NCBI RefSeq assembly: GCF_000247815.1
Contig: NC_021671.1
Location: 28,930,952 to 28,994,951, forward strand
Source of the DNA: Ficedula albicollis
Taxonomy: Eukaryota > Chordata > Aves > Passeriformes > Muscicapidae
DNA length: 64,000 nucleotides
Direction: 5' to 3'
In this document: positions 62,275 to 64,000 of the stretch, one piece after another
Layout of the letters: each line of letters starts with the position of its first letter
Position numbering within the stretch: the first letter of the stretch is position 1
Position numbers and translations under genes: made by a program
The notes under the pieces: generated by a model
Database searches by the model: none
Told to the model about the DNA's origin: nothing
Seen by the model: the letters and a program-made list of their open reading frames with translations, nothing else

Positions 62275-62280
62275 TTTATT
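62275..62280 (-). terminator. Candidate polyadenylation signal of the minus-strand gene
   Basis: TTTATT on the + strand reads AATAAA on the minus strand, about 570 bases past the stop codon at 62846. Other A/T-rich variants lie nearby, so use is uncertain. Confidence 0.35.
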
Positions 62281-62845
62281 TACATTTGCAAAGATACTAC
62301 CATCCAAAGTTGCACTATACAAAGCAGATAAAATACTAAATGTTGCTTAAATACAGGAAAAGATCAAACTCTAAGAAATTCTGAAACCAACCAACAAAAT
62401 TTCTCATCCAATACATCTGGACATGTTAAATTAAAATCTAGTTTGCAGGATTATCAAAAGATACTTGTCTGCTACTTATCAACCATAAAATAAATTACAG
62501 AATTTATAAAACTCTCTGAAGAGTCAAAAGTAAGAAAGATTCATACCTGTAAGGAAAGACTGGCATTTCTGATCTGCTTACTTTAAGGATTCAATTGCTT
62601 ACATTGCACAAGTCATTCACAACAGCAACATTATTTCACTTCTATAGAAAATATTGAAGAAAGCCACATCCAGCATATTACAAAGTTTTTCATTTTCCTT
62701 TTTATGAATGAGTGAAATATAAGTGAGAATCCACACGATACACGGTACTGAGATGCTGCTTAATATACTTATACAAATCAGTAAAAAATCCAACTCCAAA
62801 TTTCAAGTAACAATGGCAGTTGGTATAAATTATACAGACTGAAAA

Positions 62846-63017
62846 CTAGTCACTTGAGCTTAGACTGGGGGAAAGAGAGTTACTCCTCAAGAATTCCAAA
62901 TTCAGCAGAATTGAGTTGAGGTTTATACAGAGGAAGGTGTGACCTGGATCTACAGTTCTACGTAGTTCTCGGAATAGCTGATGAAGGCCAAACAATTTAA
63001 ACATCTTCTTATTGCTT
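62846..63017 (-). CDS. CCDC138: Last coding exon of a convergent gene, probably CCDC138
   Basis: On the minus strand, a good acceptor (AAAATCTTTTGCAG) is followed by 57 codons, stop included, ending TAG at 62846-62848. The exon enters with one base of a split codon. It reads SNKKMFKLFGLHQLFRELRR, TVDPGHTFLCINLNSILLNL, then EFLRSNSLSPSLSSSD. The protein looks real (amphipathic, charged and Leu-rich helices). The name rests mainly on synteny: in human, CCDC138 lies tail to tail with EDAR. A coiled-coil/centrosomal protein is expected, and only its C-terminus is in the window. Confidence 0.65.
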
Positions 63018-63540
63018 CTGCAAAAGATTTTGAATAAAATAATTGTCAATTGAAAATTGAGAGGCTTCACATAAGCAGTGAAGATCCTACAGAAAAGATA
63101 ATTTAATAATAATTTAATGAAGTAAAATGTACATTATTTTGAGTATTTAATATAATTCTATACGTATGCTTCTAAGCATAAGGTTATCAATGCATGGTGA
63201 GAAAAAACTGGCAAAAGTTAACAAAAATTATAATTTTTCTTGAGTGATATGTACACATAGTATAATGAAAGATCACAGAAAGGCTGTAACAGGGCTTTTC
63301 ACTCAAGTGAAATAAGATTTCAGAGACAATAAAATTTAAAAAAATTAGAATCATGAGCCAAATTAATTTTTTTACTAGTAATTTCCTAGTAAATGCTGGT
63401 TATAATTTATATTAAATTATTTTATAGGAAAACCTTTTTCCTAGAGTTCAATTTTATTTCTCACAAGAAATGAAAATCTCAGTTTTGTCAACAGCTTTAA
63501 GTTCAATGTAAAAAATCCCTCAGTTTAGACACTCCCTTAC

Positions 63541-63610
63541 ATAAGTGAAACAACTCTGCTGAGCAATGTGCCAGTGAAGCTCAGCAGCACATTACTACTG
63601 ATATGATGAC
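63541..63610 (-). CDS. CCDC138: Probable penultimate exon of the CCDC138-like gene
   Basis: The minus-strand frame reads HHISSNVLLSFTGTLLSRVV then SL, and ends AT|GTAAGG, a strong donor. Its outgoing phase (two bases) exactly fits the one-base entry of the last exon, making ATA (Ile) across the junction. The acceptor side (AACAAAG at 63611) is weak, so the 5' limit is uncertain. Confidence 0.45.
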
Positions 63611-64000
63611 CTTTGTTACAATAAAACAATAATCAGTAAGCAATGGGAACAGAGTTTAAAAATATGAACATCCCCAAAAGGGCTTAATTAGCTCAAAATC
63701 TTAAATTGATTTTTTGAAGGAAATGAAAACTGATGAAGCTTGAATGCAAGTTAAAGATAAGACTAAATTTTCAAAGGAGCTTACTACTAAGTATTTGAGT
63801 AAAACCAGAAATCTAGAATTCTCTTCTAAGAATTCTAAGCATTTTTGTCACCTGCAGACATAAGGAATAATTCCTCTATAAGTCTATATTGTGAGGCTTT
63901 TTTCTAGTTTGTACTCTGCAAATTGAAATAGATTTATGCACTAATTGAGAGGCTTGTCTTAAACCTCAATGACAGAAACAGTTTAAAATTTACTGCTAAC
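63611..64000. other. Right edge, probable intron of the CCDC138-like gene
   Basis: AT-rich sequence in which I see no further exon on either strand. Confidence 0.4.

Overview
The window is nuclear DNA from a vertebrate, almost certainly a bird. It has large GT-AG introns and no bacterial gene layout. It carries CR1 LINE fragments, one of them ending in the ATTCTGTG-type 3' microsatellite typical of avian CR1. One gene dominates: EDAR, the ectodysplasin-A receptor, on the + strand. All coding exons (2 to 12) can be read, and every junction keeps frame. The joined product is 447 aa, against 448 aa in human as I recall it. It has a signal peptide, three TNFR cysteine-rich repeats, one membrane helix and a C-terminal death domain. 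The last exons of a convergent minus-strand gene lie at the right edge. They are best explained as CCDC138, which faces EDAR tail to tail in human.

Layout. 1-23.4 kb: no gene identified. This region holds two very long poly(C) tracts, a minus-strand CR1, small tandem duplications, a 30-bp perfect palindrome, a GC-rich patch, and a few open frames I cannot assign. EDAR exon 1 (noncoding in human) was not found. 23.4-28.7 kb: a head-to-tail tandem duplication of about 2.64 kb. It carries the start-codon exon of EDAR, so that exon is present twice. 28.5-53.6 kb: a complete CR1, then EDAR exons 3 to 12. The 10.9-kb intron 5 contains a third long poly(C) tract. 53.6-55.97 kb: probable EDAR 3' UTR, with two internal duplications and an AATAAA signal. 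56-62.3 kb: intergenic, with a nested duplication and a C/A-only tract. 62.3-63.6 kb: the C-terminal exons of the CCDC138-like gene, minus strand.

Function. EDAR is the receptor for EDA-A1. Its death domain recruits EDARADD to activate NF-kB, and the pathway places skin appendages (feathers in birds, hair and teeth in mammals). The most unusual features are the duplicated first coding exon (both copies intact and compatible in frame), a candidate alternative terminal exon in intron 10 that would give a receptor without a death domain, the three poly(C) tracts, and the unusual number of young two-copy tandem duplications. The duplications and the poly(C) tracts could be partly assembly artefacts; raw long reads would settle this.
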